Assembly (NCBI GenBank): GCA_029865945.1
Contig: JARXAH010000072.1
Coordinates: forward strand, 1-50,454
Direction: 5' to 3'
Length of the DNA: 50,454 nt
Source of the DNA: Bacteriovoracaceae bacterium
GTDB taxonomy: Bacteria; Bdellovibrionota; Bacteriovoracia; Bacteriovoracales; Bacteriovoracaceae
Below the pieces are notes generated by a model. It was given only the letters and a program-made list of their open reading frames with translations. It was not told the origin of the DNA and did not search any database. Numbering within the stretch: position 1 is the stretch's first letter; every line of letters begins with the position of its first letter. Both the position numbers and the translations under genes were made by a program. Below are positions 41,039 to 49,556 of the stretch, piece after piece.

Positions 41039-42265
41039 TTATTTAAAAAAAGAGGTGATGAGAACATTTCGTGGAGAAAGTGACCGATGAAAAATTTCTG
41101 CTAAATCCCTGACTGGACGGTTGAGTCTGCGAGCTAACTTAAGCAGCCGATGGTAAGAAATATATATTTCTAGTGGCCTGGAAAAAAAATGTCTTAACAG
41201 GCCTAGTAAAATTAGGCGAGTGATGAGTTGCTGTACTTTGGGTTCCTCTCTAAACTCTATCATTGTCGCCGCAAAGTTCGATTTCTTAACATGAGGGAAG
41301 CGATCCATGGCCGCTTCTAAATATTCGCCGTAACTTCCCTGATAAATTCGAGAGGGAAAACTTCTTAAGTTAACGGACCCTTTGTAATCATAAATTTTTC
41401 TTAAACCTAACTCGAAAGGATAGCGATAAGACTTAACTTTGAATCGATGTATCAGCGAAGTAAGATCTAAAAATTGTGTTCCTTTCGCCGCCAAGGTGAG
41501 CGCCTCATTGGTAAGGGGAAGATTAATGTTAATGGGGTGCTGTTTACCCCAGTTCGTCGGCAACATATGATAGCAGCAGCCAATACTACAAAGATGGTTT
41601 TCTAAAGGAAATTGTTCGATGAGAAAATCAGTAAGCCCCCCACATGCATGTAGTCCAAGCCAAAAATGGGGGCCTACATTTTTCTTCGCCTCACTTAAGC
41701 TTTCGAGACTTAAGTTAAAAAAATTATCATGAATGATAGTCAGTCTTTCCTTTGACAAGTGGGCGGACATTTCAAGTAAGCGAGCATTTTTATCAATCAA
41801 CGTAGCGATGGGCCTTGGATTAAAGTTTGTTGTTTTTTGAAAAAATTCTTGAGTAAAAAGTCCTGCCCCTCCGGCACAATCAAAGAGGTGGTTTGGGACA
41901 CAATTTTCCCTGAACATGAAATTCAAAATCTCTTCAATTTCGTGAAATTTTTTTTTACTCATTTTTTTTTGTTTGGGAGGAGAAGAGAAATTTTTTTCAT
42001 AAATGGGGGGAAGCCAAGTCGCTTGCTGGATTTCATCCCACGCTGGTATTATTTTTAAGACTTCCAAGCGCAAGAAATTTTCTAATTCTTCCAGCTTTAA
42101 TGGGATCATTTTTTCAACGAGTTCTTCCACTTCGGGAGGATACACCAAATCTGGAAAATCTAAGGGCTCCTTGCTCCAAAGCTCTTGCCAGGGAAGAAGG
42201 AGATTTTCAAAGGTCATTATTTTTGATTCAATGGAATGTTCATTGATGTAATTGGAAGAATTCAT
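41039..42265 (-). CDS. METTL25/RRNAD1-like SAM-dependent methyltransferase
   Basis: This 408-residue protein has the Methyltransf_32 pattern found in eukaryotic METTL25 and RRNAD1: the SAM motif 'LFDCAGGAGLFTQEFF' (~127-142), an acidic strand end 'ATLIDKNARLLEMSAHL', 'GLHACGGLTDFLIEQF' (~207-222) and the diagnostic 'CSIGCCYHMLP'. The C-terminal ~150 residues are helical and basic and include 'FELGLRKIYDYKGS'. The substrate is unknown; eukaryotic relatives act on RNA or ribosomal proteins. The start codon is uncertain; M17 is another choice, and neither has a clear ribosome binding site. It is divergent from murD, 40 bases apart. Confidence 0.8.
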   Translation of the reverse strand: MNSSNYINEHSIESKIMTFENLLLPWQELWSKEPLDFPDLVYPPEVEELVEKMIPLKLEELENFLRLEVLKIIPAWDEIQQATWLPPIYEKNFSSPPKQKKMSKKKFHEIEEILNFMFRENCVPNHLFDCAGGAGLFTQEFFQKTTNFNPRPIATLIDKNARLLEMSAHLSKERLTIIHDNFFNLSLESLSEAKKNVGPHFWLGLHACGGLTDFLIEQFPLENHLCSIGCCYHMLPTNWGKQHPININLPLTNEALTLAAKGTQFLDLTSLIHRFKVKSYRYPFELGLRKIYDYKGSVNLRSFPSRIYQGSYGEYLEAAMDRFPHVKKSNFAATMIEFREEPKVQQLITRLILLGLLRHFFSRPLEIYISYHRLLKLARRLNRPVRDLAEIFHRSLSPRNVLITSFFK

Positions 42266-42305
42266 AAAGTGAATTCAGTATAGCAGGGGTGGGGAGGAAT
42301 TTGCC

Positions 42306-43655
42306 ATGGACATCGAAAGAATGGAAGGTATTGAGAAGAAAAAAATTTTAATTTGGGGCATGGGAATTTCTGGTAAGGCCGCTTGGGATTTGGCCAAAAA
42401 ATGGGGAATGGAAATTTTTGGAACCGACGATAAAAAAGAGGCCGCTTCAACATTTTTCGATGCCGATCATTTCCTTTTGGCAGGCGAATTAACTTACGAG
42501 TGGATGGTTAAGCAAAAAATTCAACAAATTGTTTTGTCGCCCGGAGTACCTCGCCAGCATCCTGTTATTTTAGAGTGTATAAAAAATAAATTGCCCGTAT
42601 TGGGTGAATTAGAATTTGCTTATCAACGATGTAAAATACCGATTTATGCCATTACCGGAACCAATGGAAAATCAACGACCGTACACATGCTGCGTGACGC
42701 ACTCATCTTGCTGGGTAAGCGGCCCTTTTTGGGCGGCAATGTAGGCATTCCTTTTTCTTACTATTACTTAGATCCCAAATTTAGTGAGTACGATTGTATT
42801 GTTTTGGAGGTTTCTAGTTTTCAGTGCGAAAGCTTGATTGCCTTTCGTCCACTCATCGCGGGAATTTTAAATCTCACGGAGAGTCATACAGAGCGCTACA
42901 GTAACGTGGCCGATTATGCTTATGCAAAACTCATGCTCTTTAAAAATATGAACTCCCATCAAAAAGTTTTGTTACCTTCTAAACAGCAACAATTTTTTTA
43001 TTCCATGTTAAATAAAATTCCAGCGGAAGTTGTGTATTATGGAGAGAACGACCAAAGGGAGTTAGATTTTTCTCAAACGCGCGTCGTGGGAAATCATAAT
43101 CAAGAAAATTTTAGTTTTGTCTACCGAATGTTACTTGAAGTTTTTCCGACTCAAGACGTAAGAACGGCCATGCAGCAACTCATCGGCCAATTTACATCCA
43201 TCGAACATCGCTTAGAGCCTTGCGGCGAATATAAGGAAACCGTTTTTTACAATGATTCCAAAAGTACGAATGTACAATCAACCCTCACCGCGATTGATAG
43301 TTTTGCCACTTATTCCCCAGACTATGAGCGTTGGTTAATTTTGGGTGGCAAAAAAAGAAGTAATCATTTATCTTTTCTGGAAAAAATTAAGGATAGAAAA
43401 ACCTTAACTGGGATTTTATGCATAGGGGATAGTACTGATGACTGTTGCCAGTTTTTCCGAGGAGAAGAAAAAACTATTGTAGCTTGCTATACCATGACGC
43501 GGGCGCTTGAATGGGTTCGCAAAATGAGTACAGATTCGCCTCAAAAGAAAAGAATCATTTTACTAAGCCCGTCCTTTCCATCCTATGATCAGTATAAAAA
43601 TTTTGAAGAACGAGGAAGACACTTTAAAACGTTAATCAAGGAAATATTTGTATGA
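42306..43655 (+). CDS. murD: UDP-N-acetylmuramoyl-L-alanine:D-glutamate ligase
   Basis: MurD adds D-glutamate to the growing peptidoglycan precursor in the cytoplasm. The 449-residue protein has the N-terminal Rossmann motif 'ILIWGMGISGKAAWDLA' (~14-30), 'LSPGVPRQHPVI', the ATP-binding P-loop 'YAITGTNGKSTTVHML' (~115-130), 'EVSSFQCES', and 'FYNDSKSTNVQST' (~316). 'NLTESHTERYSN' replaces the common 'N(V/I)TEDHLDRY'. All elements of an active Mur ligase are in place. GGAGG precedes the ATG at 42306. The stop overlaps the start of the next gene by four bases (ATGA), so the two are coupled; this is not the usual division cluster setting, since murF, mraY, ftsW and murG are not here. Confidence 0.94.
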   Translation: MDIERMEGIEKKKILIWGMGISGKAAWDLAKKWGMEIFGTDDKKEAASTFFDADHFLLAGELTYEWMVKQKIQQIVLSPGVPRQHPVILECIKNKLPVLGELEFAYQRCKIPIYAITGTNGKSTTVHMLRDALILLGKRPFLGGNVGIPFSYYYLDPKFSEYDCIVLEVSSFQCESLIAFRPLIAGILNLTESHTERYSNVADYAYAKLMLFKNMNSHQKVLLPSKQQQFFYSMLNKIPAEVVYYGENDQRELDFSQTRVVGNHNQENFSFVYRMLLEVFPTQDVRTAMQQLIGQFTSIEHRLEPCGEYKETVFYNDSKSTNVQSTLTAIDSFATYSPDYERWLILGGKKRSNHLSFLEKIKDRKTLTGILCIGDSTDDCCQFFRGEEKTIVACYTMTRALEWVRKMSTDSPQKKRIILLSPSFPSYDQYKNFEERGRHFKTLIKEIFV

Positions 43656-45457
43656 ACGATCAAGCTTTAACTTCTGACACTATTAAGAGAAATCAAAAAA
43701 TTCTCGCCCAACTTTTCTCATCGAAGGGAGTGGCCAATCAAAATGAAACTGCTTTTTATATTCCCAACTCCAATGAATTTTTATTGGAATACACCGAGCG
43801 CATGCAATCGATGCGCTACCACCTTACTGGCTTTACAGGATCCACGGGCGAATCCGTCATGCTACCAAACGGAGAAATTTGGATTGTGGTTGATGGAAGG
43901 TACCAAGTTCAGGCCGACCGGGAAGTGATTCCTCTCGGTGTAAAGGTCGTTAAGGCGCCCACACAAGTAGAATTAATTACGACGCTTGTTGATCATTTAA
44001 AGAAGGCCGGGATTAAAAATATTTTAATGGTGGCCGATCGCACAAGTTGGAGTGATTATTTATTGTTTCAAAAATTAGGCCTCACGACACAGACGATGGA
44101 CAGTAAGGATCTTGCACCATATTTTGATTTGTATTCCCTGCCTGACCATGCCCCTTCAAAAGTTGTTTTTATTGATCCTAAAATTTTGAATGAAAATTTT
44201 CAGACGAGATCACCCAGAGTTGCAAAAACTTCCCAGCAGGCACTTTTTCTTTCTCAAGGTGATGACATCTCTTGGCTCACTCAATGCGTGGGAGAATTAA
44301 GTAATGGAAATAGATCGAACCTTTTGGCCAAATCTCTGTGGATGGGAGATGAGGTTGTTGTCTTATTGCCACCAAACTACGAATTATCAACAGAGGTTAA
44401 AAATTTAAAAAATGTGAAATTTATCGTCGCTCCCTTGGCCCAGTGGTCAAAAATTTGGGGCGAGCTTTTACTTGAAAAGATCAAAAATGAAACGATTTCA
44501 GAATTCATCATTGATCAGCTAAGTGCTACGCTCAGTGACGTCCTTTGTTGGAAATCGTTACTGGATTCCCACAAAGTACAAGTGGGCATATCTATTTCTC
44601 CGGTCGCCAAAGCGAAGCGATTAAAAAATTCTCAAGAGCGCCGTCATTTAGAAGATATTAATTTGCGCGCCTCAGTTGCTGTCGCTGATACTTTGCGCTG
44701 GATTTTGGCCAAATCCAAAAACAACGAAGAGATTTATGAAGTTGATTATAAAAATTATTGCGAGGCCCAGTTTAAGAAGCAAGGTGCTTGCGGACAAAGC
44801 TTTACTACCATTTCTGCTTTTGGATCAAATTCTTCTCTCAGTCATTATGGGCTAAAAGGTCAAGGCGCCAAACTCGATCTCACTAACGGCGACGTGGCGC
44901 TGCTTGATGCCGGCGGGCAATTTGCGGCCGGTTTCGTAACTGACCTAACTCGGACACTCATGATTGCTCCAGAAAAAATGCGGCCAGAAAGGCGAGCGGC
45001 GATCAAGCGCGCTTTTACTTTGGTTTTAAAAGCGCAGATTAATGGAGAATCGAGTGTTTTTCCAGAGGGAACAGCAGGTTCATCCATCGATTACCGAGTT
45101 CGTGCCCCCATGTATGCTCAAGGGCTAAATTTTAAACATGGAACCGGGCATGGAGTAGGGTTTAATGTTCACGAATGGGGTGGGAGAATTACGGTATGGT
45201 CGCAGGATACGATGAATCTCGGGCAGGTAAGTTCGATTGAGCCTGGATACTATTTGGATGAACAATGGGGAATTCGACATGAAAATTTGGCCATTGTGGA
45301 AAGACACCCAAACTTTCCGGATTTTTGCCGATTTGCGCCGCTAGTTTTTATTGGTTGGCAAGAAGAGGCCATTGATTGGGACCTATTCACCCAGGATGAG
45401 CTTGCTTACTTCAAGGAATATCAATCCAGATGTCAAAAATTAGGCACTGCCCTATAG
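43652..45457 (+). CDS. pepP: Xaa-Pro aminopeptidase (M24B family)
   Basis: This 601-residue protein is a long M24B peptidase, related to eukaryotic XPNPEP1, that removes the residue before proline. It has creatinase-like N-terminal domains ('HLTGFTGSTGESVMLPNG', ~54-71) and a C-terminal pita-bread domain with the five metal ligands: two Asp in 'LLDAGGQFAAGFVTDLTRT' (~416, ~427), His ~499 in 'TGHGVGFNVHEWGG', and two Glu in 'SIEPGYYLDE' (~529) and 'RHENLAIVE' (~543). It is probably cytoplasmic since no signal peptide is seen. The symbol follows the general family name. It is coupled to murD by a four-base overlap, and followed by a hairpin at 45491-45516. Confidence 0.92.
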   Translation: MNDQALTSDTIKRNQKILAQLFSSKGVANQNETAFYIPNSNEFLLEYTERMQSMRYHLTGFTGSTGESVMLPNGEIWIVVDGRYQVQADREVIPLGVKVVKAPTQVELITTLVDHLKKAGIKNILMVADRTSWSDYLLFQKLGLTTQTMDSKDLAPYFDLYSLPDHAPSKVVFIDPKILNENFQTRSPRVAKTSQQALFLSQGDDISWLTQCVGELSNGNRSNLLAKSLWMGDEVVVLLPPNYELSTEVKNLKNVKFIVAPLAQWSKIWGELLLEKIKNETISEFIIDQLSATLSDVLCWKSLLDSHKVQVGISISPVAKAKRLKNSQERRHLEDINLRASVAVADTLRWILAKSKNNEEIYEVDYKNYCEAQFKKQGACGQSFTTISAFGSNSSLSHYGLKGQGAKLDLTNGDVALLDAGGQFAAGFVTDLTRTLMIAPEKMRPERRAAIKRAFTLVLKAQINGESSVFPEGTAGSSIDYRVRAPMYAQGLNFKHGTGHGVGFNVHEWGGRITVWSQDTMNLGQVSSIEPGYYLDEQWGIRHENLAIVERHPNFPDFCRFAPLVFIGWQEEAIDWDLFTQDELAYFKEYQSRCQKLGTAL

Positions 45458-45490
45458 CATGTGACAGAAAAAACAAATGATAAATATAGG

Positions 45491-45516
45491 GGTAGGGATT
45501 GACTCGCCCCCCTGCC
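45491..45516 (+). terminator. Possible terminator after the aminopeptidase gene
   Basis: GGTAGGG (45491-45497) pairs with CCCTGCC (45510-45516) through seven base pairs, one of them a T-G wobble. The loop is 12 bases. The sequence CTTCTCG follows, with no long T-run, so this is only a moderate candidate for ending the murD operon. It lies 23 bases before the small coding region at 45539. Confidence 0.4.
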
Positions 45517-45538
45517 TTCTCGTAACCTTCCTAACCAT

Positions 45539-45715
45539 ATGAAGCATTTTTTAGTCGCTATTTTATTATTTGTTGTTCTTAAGCTTATGGGAGAAGATTC
45601 TTCGACGAGCAAGATGGAAAATAAAAGTCTCGTTAGTACTAATGCTGTCTTAGCTACTACAGATGCTGCTTTAGATGCAAAATCAGTGAATGTTCAAGAA
45701 AGTCCTAAGAAATAA
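45539..45715 (+). CDS. Small exported peptide of unknown function
   Basis: A 58-residue reading frame begins 'MKHFLVAILLFVVLKLMGED', which looks like a signal peptide or a single membrane anchor. The rest (~38 residues) is polar and Ser/Thr/Ala-rich ('SSTSKMENKSLVS...TDAALDAKSVNVQES') and ends 'PKK'. No Shine-Dalgarno sequence precedes the ATG, which lowers the confidence. It is followed by a short hairpin (GAGGC 45726-45730 / GCCTC 45741-45745) and a CCTTT tail. It fills most of the 357-base gap between pepP and the gene at 45815. Confidence 0.45.
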   Translation: MKHFLVAILLFVVLKLMGEDSSTSKMENKSLVSTNAVLATTDAALDAKSVNVQESPKK

Positions 45716-45782
45716 AAAAATAAGAGAGGCCTACATCTACGCCTCCCTTTCAATCAGTCTCTAATTTTCTTCAATACAAAAT

Positions 45783-45806
45783 TTGGTAATTAGCTTGGTA
45801 ATTAGC
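45783..45806. repeat. 12-base tandem duplication
   Basis: TTGGTAATTAGC occurs twice in perfect tandem (45783-45794 and 45795-45806), just downstream of the stop codon of the small minus-strand gene at 45815. It looks like a simple slippage duplication in non-coding sequence. Confidence 0.85.
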
Positions 45807-45814
45807 TTAGTGGC

Positions 45815-46162
45815 CTAGCGAAAATCTTCCGGCAATGGTTCTCCAATTGGAGTCACTGTTAGGCACTTATTATCAGAGATCACTTTTACAACATAATTTA
45901 AGTAATTTTCTGAGTCAGCAAATTTGACTTTGTAATAGATGTTAAATGTGGGAACGATACTTGGAAAAATAGGGGTAATTTTTGTGTATTTCATATCTTG
46001 AATATAATCTTCAGACTCTTCGATCGCTTTAGCGAAATAAGTAATAATCGCCGAATCCTTTTTTTCATTAATATATTCAGAACAATCTGTCGCAGATACT
46101 GTGGTTACATCCAAAATGACGGCAATAAATGTGAAGGATAAAAATTTAAATAAAAATTTCAT
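45815..46162 (-). CDS. Small secreted protein of unknown function
   Basis: This 115-residue protein has a signal peptide (MKFLFKFLSFTFIAVILDVTTVSA, cleavage before Thr25). The mature part is about 90 residues with two cysteines ('DCSEYI' near the N-terminus and 'NKCLTVTPIGEP' near the C-terminus) that likely form a disulfide. A central amphipathic helix ('AIITYFAKAIEESEDYIQDM') and three short strands follow. I recognise no family. The gene stands alone on the minus strand; a GGGGAG binding site (46173-46168 on the minus strand) precedes the ATG. Confidence 0.6.
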   Translation of the reverse strand: MKFLFKFLSFTFIAVILDVTTVSATDCSEYINEKKDSAIITYFAKAIEESEDYIQDMKYTKITPIFPSIVPTFNIYYKVKFADSENYLNYVVKVISDNKCLTVTPIGEPLPEDFR

Positions 46163-46316
46163 AGGATAATCTCCCCAATAGGTTTAGAAAAATAGTGTCA
46201 AGCTTGATTATCACAAGAGAAATTCTGTTGTCATTAGATAAAATTCTCGACTATTAACACTCACCATATCAAAATGAGAATGAACTATTTTCCTATATCT
46301 CAAGGGTAATATCTCT

Positions 46317-47081
46317 ATGACAACGATAACTACCAATTCGCAGTTCGCGATCGAGCTTAAAAATATTGTAAAAACCTACGAAAAATCTCAAACCGAAAGT
46401 CTTGAAGTTCTCAAGGGGATAAGCCTGAAAATTCCCCATGGGCAATTTACCTCGCTCATGGGCCCTTCAGGTTCAGGGAAAAGTACACTCTTACAAGTGA
46501 TGGGCGCCTTGGATGTTCCCACGAATGGGGAAGTGATCGTTAACGGATCTCCCATTCATAAAATGGACGATCAATCCCTGACACTTTTTAGACGAAGACA
46601 TTTGGGATTTATTTTTCAATTTTTTAATTTACTGCCAACATTGACGGCGCAAGAAAATGTGGCGCTTCCTGCGCTTCTAGATGGAAAAAGTTTTCATGAA
46701 CTAAAAAATAAAGTTAAAGATTTGCTATCGCAATTGGGATTAGGTGATCGTCTCAATCATTTTCCGCATCAACTTTCGGGTGGAGAAATGCAGCGCGTGG
46801 CCATCGCAAGGTCACTGATTAACCAACCTTTAGTGATTTTGGCCGATGAGCCGACGGGAAATCTAGATTCCAAAACTGGAAATGAAGTATTGGCCATGTT
46901 TCGCAAGTTAACCAAAGAAAATAATGTAACGGTCGTTATGGTGACTCACGATTTAAATGCGGCCAATGTTGGTGATAAAATTTTACGTTTAAGAGACGGA
47001 CTTATTGATGCTGAAACCCTTGCATCCTCGTCCCTAACAACTCCTAATAAAAATATTCTACAGACGCCCCAATCGCATTGA
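46317..47081 (+). CDS. ABC transporter ATP-binding protein (LolD/MacB/FtsE type)
   Basis: This 254-residue ATPase belongs to the family that pairs with FtsX-like permeases to move lipoproteins or substrates across the envelope. It has Walker A 'GPSGSGKST' (~51), the Q-loop with '[21 protein letters not shown]', the signature '[14 protein letters not shown]', Walker B '[13 protein letters not shown]' and the H-loop 'VTHD'. The '[14 protein letters not shown]' stretch is typical of LolD and MacB. No permease follows in the window: the next gene is on the opposite strand and its 3' end overlaps this one by 38 bases. The partner permease must be elsewhere. The LolA-like and barrel genes nearby fit the same envelope-export theme. 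Confidence 0.92.
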   Translation: MTTITTNSQFAIELKNIVKTYEKSQTESLEVLKGISLKIPHGQFTSLMGPSGSGKSTLLQVMGALDVPTNGEVIVNGSPIHKMDDQSLTLFRRRHLGFIFQFFNLLPTLTAQENVALPALLDGKSFHELKNKVKDLLSQLGLGDRLNHFPHQLSGGEMQRVAIARSLINQPLVILADEPTGNLDSKTGNEVLAMFRKLTKENNVTVVMVTHDLNAANVGDKILRLRDGLIDAETLASSSLTTPNKNILQTPQSH

Positions 47082-48345
47082 GCGATTTTAATTGTCCGAG
47101 AGGGGATCTATTTTCTCCCCAATAAATATTTGAAAATAAATTTGATTTTAATCCATCCATCCATTCATAGGTTAGTTTGGGACTGATAACGCCCGCGTTA
47201 TCTCTCGCATAACTTAAAGTTGTTAGCTCATATTTCCATTCTGGTGCGCTGTCCTGGGAGTAAAAAAGATGGATGAGTAATCCCAACTTATCTTGATTGA
47301 GGGGCCCAAGAATGGATCGGTTGGCCAAACGTAACGCCGCTTGAATGGAATCACTGGCGGCCGAATTTTTTTCAAATTCTAGTTGCCTCGTATAATGAAT
47401 TTCAGCAATGACTCTTAAGTCTTCAAAAAAACTTCGCTCTACTCCAAAGGCACCATTTGCTTGAGACACATCTTGATAAAGAAGATAGTTGTTCGTTGAA
47501 TAGTCCACATAGGAACTTTCTGCGCGCAGAACCCAATTTTCTAAGGCCTTGGACCAACTACCGCCGACCACTTTCTTTTTTAAGTGAAGAGGACGCAAAT
47601 AAACAAAGGCCGGAGTTGTGAGAAGATTGACGCTTTGAGTTTCCAGTAAAGATAAATGTTCGTATCCATCGAAGCCAACCAATTCAAAATCTTGTCGATC
47701 ACCAGTATAAGTCAACTGTAAACCCGTTTCTGGACGAGAGTTGCTTTCAATAAAGTGAGATTCATTTTTATCGCGTTGGAGCTCTAAGGAGAAAGGAACG
47801 TTGGATTTGGGAAGGATGATGTCAGTGGCCTCGCCTCGCCAGCTGTGGGCAACATTAAGTGACCACGGCGAAGAAAAAATTTGGGGAATTTTTAACTGTC
47901 CCATCCATTCGCCGCGATCTTGCCAGTAAGAGTCGGGATGAATGAGCTGTTGCCTTCTCGTTCTAAAAACATCAAGCGGTGAAGGGCCATCCATTCGGCC
48001 CCATTTGACGATGGATTTACCGGCCACTAATTTTATTTTTTCATTCAGTACTGATTGGGAAAACTCTAGTTCACTTAGATCTAGTTTAGAAGATGTGCCT
48101 TCATTGTTTTTGGCCAATATGAAATAGGGGGAATCGCTATAAGTGTAAAAAATTTGAGATTTAATTTCACCTTTAAATTCCCATTTTTTTTCAACCTGGA
48201 GAGATCCCCATAAATTTTTTTGAATCCATTGGCCTGTATTGGAAGACGGAGCGATTCCACTTCCCAGTAATCTTCCGTTCAAGCTTAGCTGGGCGAAGGA
48301 AAAAAGGGGGCATAAAAAGAGGATCACTTTGAAAAAATATTTCAT
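47044..48345 (-). CDS. Outer-membrane beta-barrel protein, DUF1302-like
   Basis: The 433-residue protein has a signal peptide (FFKVILFLCPLFSFA). The mature part is built of short amphipathic strands throughout and ends with the aromatic strand 'IGASVEYFY', typical for outer-membrane barrels. The N-terminal segment 'VAGKSIVKWGRMDGPSPLD' resembles the conserved patch of DUF1302-type porin-like proteins. Substrate and role are unknown. It begins three bases after the stop of the LolA-like gene on the same strand, so the two form an operon. Its 3' end overlaps the convergent ATPase gene by 38 bases. Confidence 0.75.
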   Translation of the reverse strand: MKYFFKVILFLCPLFSFAQLSLNGRLLGSGIAPSSNTGQWIQKNLWGSLQVEKKWEFKGEIKSQIFYTYSDSPYFILAKNNEGTSSKLDLSELEFSQSVLNEKIKLVAGKSIVKWGRMDGPSPLDVFRTRRQQLIHPDSYWQDRGEWMGQLKIPQIFSSPWSLNVAHSWRGEATDIILPKSNVPFSLELQRDKNESHFIESNSRPETGLQLTYTGDRQDFELVGFDGYEHLSLLETQSVNLLTTPAFVYLRPLHLKKKVVGGSWSKALENWVLRAESSYVDYSTNNYLLYQDVSQANGAFGVERSFFEDLRVIAEIHYTRQLEFEKNSAASDSIQAALRLANRSILGPLNQDKLGLLIHLFYSQDSAPEWKYELTTLSYARDNAGVISPKLTYEWMDGLKSNLFSNIYWGENRSPLGQLKSLNAIGASVEYFY

Positions 48346-48348
48346 AGA

Positions 48349-49185
48349 CTATTTTCCAAAATTTTGAAGACTAAAAATATTTTCTTTTAATGGAAGGTTT
48401 ATTTCTACTTGGTCAAAGTTTAAGTCCGTTTTTTGCTCGCTCGCAAGGGCGTTCATGAGTAGGTGGTGCGCAAAATATAAATCTTGTCCTTGATCACCTT
48501 TTCCCATTTTTTTAGATGTTTCAAAAATTAAACGTTTATTTAGCTTATTGTCTTTATCATAGTGTTCCACTTGAGTGGTGGTATTTTGATCCACTCTGAC
48601 CCATACAATCGAGCGAGAGTATCCTGTTCGCTCAGCGGTGGAATTGTCTTTGGGGGTCGCCTCAATTACTCGGCAATCAATCGTTTTAGCATCATCAGTC
48701 GGACATTTTTCGCTTTTCTTTTCAGTATAATTGTATTCTTTATTTTGAAATGTAGTCATGTCAGCATAGGAAAAATCACTGGACATAAAACTTGATTTTT
48801 GCTGAGAGGCCTCTACACGCCTCACTTTTTTATAGGCCGGCAAATACATGGAGATTTCATTTTGATTGGCGGCTCGTTCTAAAAATAAAATTGCTTGATC
48901 TTTAATTTCTGCGGGAGTTTTAAACGTAGTTAAGGTGTTAAAATAAATTCCATTGTCTTGACGTGAGCGCAACCATGTAAAACTTTTTTCACTTGGGCGC
49001 CTTTTTCCTCCAGAAGTTTTTATCACGCAATCGGCCTTGAGGGACTTAAACTGCTGGGCCAGTCGATTTTTATCCATGAGTTCTTCTGGTGAGATCTTGG
49101 CATTACTCTCGGCCTGCGAGTTCAAGGTCATTATTGGGGAAAAATAAAGGGCAAAGATAATGTTAAAATAGATGAATATTTTCAA
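48349..49185 (-). CDS. LolA-like outer membrane lipoprotein-sorting protein
   Basis: The start chosen is TTG at 49185, with GGAGG five bases upstream; it gives 278 residues with a signal peptide (FIYFNIIFALYFSPIMTLNSQA). The ATG at 49242 would add 19 residues ahead of it with no binding site. The sequence fits the LolA_like (PF17131) family of proteins annotated as outer membrane lipoprotein-sorting: 'QFKSLKADCVIKTSGG', 'QDNGIYFNTLTTFKTPAEIKD', 'ISMYLPAYKKVRRVEAS' and 'SDFSYADMTTF' are characteristic. Such proteins are usually coded beside an ABC or RND exporter and a DUF1302 barrel; the barrel follows three bases downstream. Function is probably in envelope lipid or lipoprotein transport. 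Confidence 0.85.
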   Translation of the reverse strand: MKIFIYFNIIFALYFSPIMTLNSQAESNAKISPEELMDKNRLAQQFKSLKADCVIKTSGGKRRPSEKSFTWLRSRQDNGIYFNTLTTFKTPAEIKDQAILFLERAANQNEISMYLPAYKKVRRVEASQQKSSFMSSDFSYADMTTFQNKEYNYTEKKSEKCPTDDAKTIDCRVIEATPKDNSTAERTGYSRSIVWVRVDQNTTTQVEHYDKDNKLNKRLIFETSKKMGKGDQGQDLYFAHHLLMNALASEQKTDLNFDQVEINLPLKENIFSLQNFGK

Positions 49186-49227
49186 GGAGACCTCCGTCGA
49201 CAATGCATGTAATTTTGGATAATTACA

Positions 49228-49256
49228 TTGACAGTATCTCAAGGCAAGGATAGATT
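49228..49256 (+). promoter_or_regulatory. Sigma70-type promoter of the tRNA-Gly gene
   Basis: A perfect TTGACA (49228-49233) is separated by exactly 17 bases from TAGATT (49251-49256). Transcription would start near 49263, about 11 bases before the tRNA. It is the best canonical promoter in the window and suits a stable RNA gene. Confidence 0.8.
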
Positions 49257-49273
49257 ATTTTTATTCAACTTAC

Positions 49274-49350
49274 GCGGGCATAGCTCAGTTGGCTAGAGCG
49301 TCTGCTTGCCATGCAGAAGGTCGAGAGTTCGAGTCTCTTTGCCCGCTCCA
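49274..49350 (+). tRNA. tRNA-Gly (anticodon GCC)
   Basis: The sequence folds as a full cloverleaf. The acceptor stem GCGGGCA (49274-49280) pairs with TGCCCGC (49340-49346), followed by discriminator T and an encoded CCA (49348-49350). The D arm contains AGCTCAGTTGG, the anticodon stem is TCTGC/GCAGA (49301-49305/49313-49317) with loop TTGCCAT, so the anticodon GCC (49308-49310) reads GGC and GGT glycine codons. The T arm has the GTTCGAGTC core. A consensus promoter lies immediately upstream. It is a single tRNA gene, and two 9-base direct repeats TAGAACTAT follow it at 49354-49372. Confidence 0.97.
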
Positions 49351-49370
49351 TTTTAGAACTATCTAGAACT

Positions 49371-49487
49371 ATGAAGATTCACCAGAAAATCACTCTTGTA
49401 TTTATTCTCATTGCAATTTGTTCAACAACTTTTTATAGATGTCAAAAAGACAAATATAATTGCCGTCACTCTAGCGCTAATTGTTAA
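49371..49487 (+). CDS. Possible small membrane or lipoprotein-like peptide
   Basis: A 38-residue reading frame starts 21 bases after the tRNA. It begins 'MKIHQKITLVFILIAICST', a charged then hydrophobic segment like a signal peptide, and ends 'RHSSANC' with several cysteines. No Shine-Dalgarno is present, so it may not be translated. It is listed because it is the only reading frame in this stretch. The rest of the 340-base gap holds the multi-hairpin element at 49557-49700. Confidence 0.25.
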   Translation: MKIHQKITLVFILIAICSTTFYRCQKDKYNCRHSSANC

Positions 49488-49556
49488 TATAATGAAATTA
49501 TTTTTTTGAGTATGTCATTGCGAAGCCATGGGTAATTGCTATTCATTGCCATTGAA

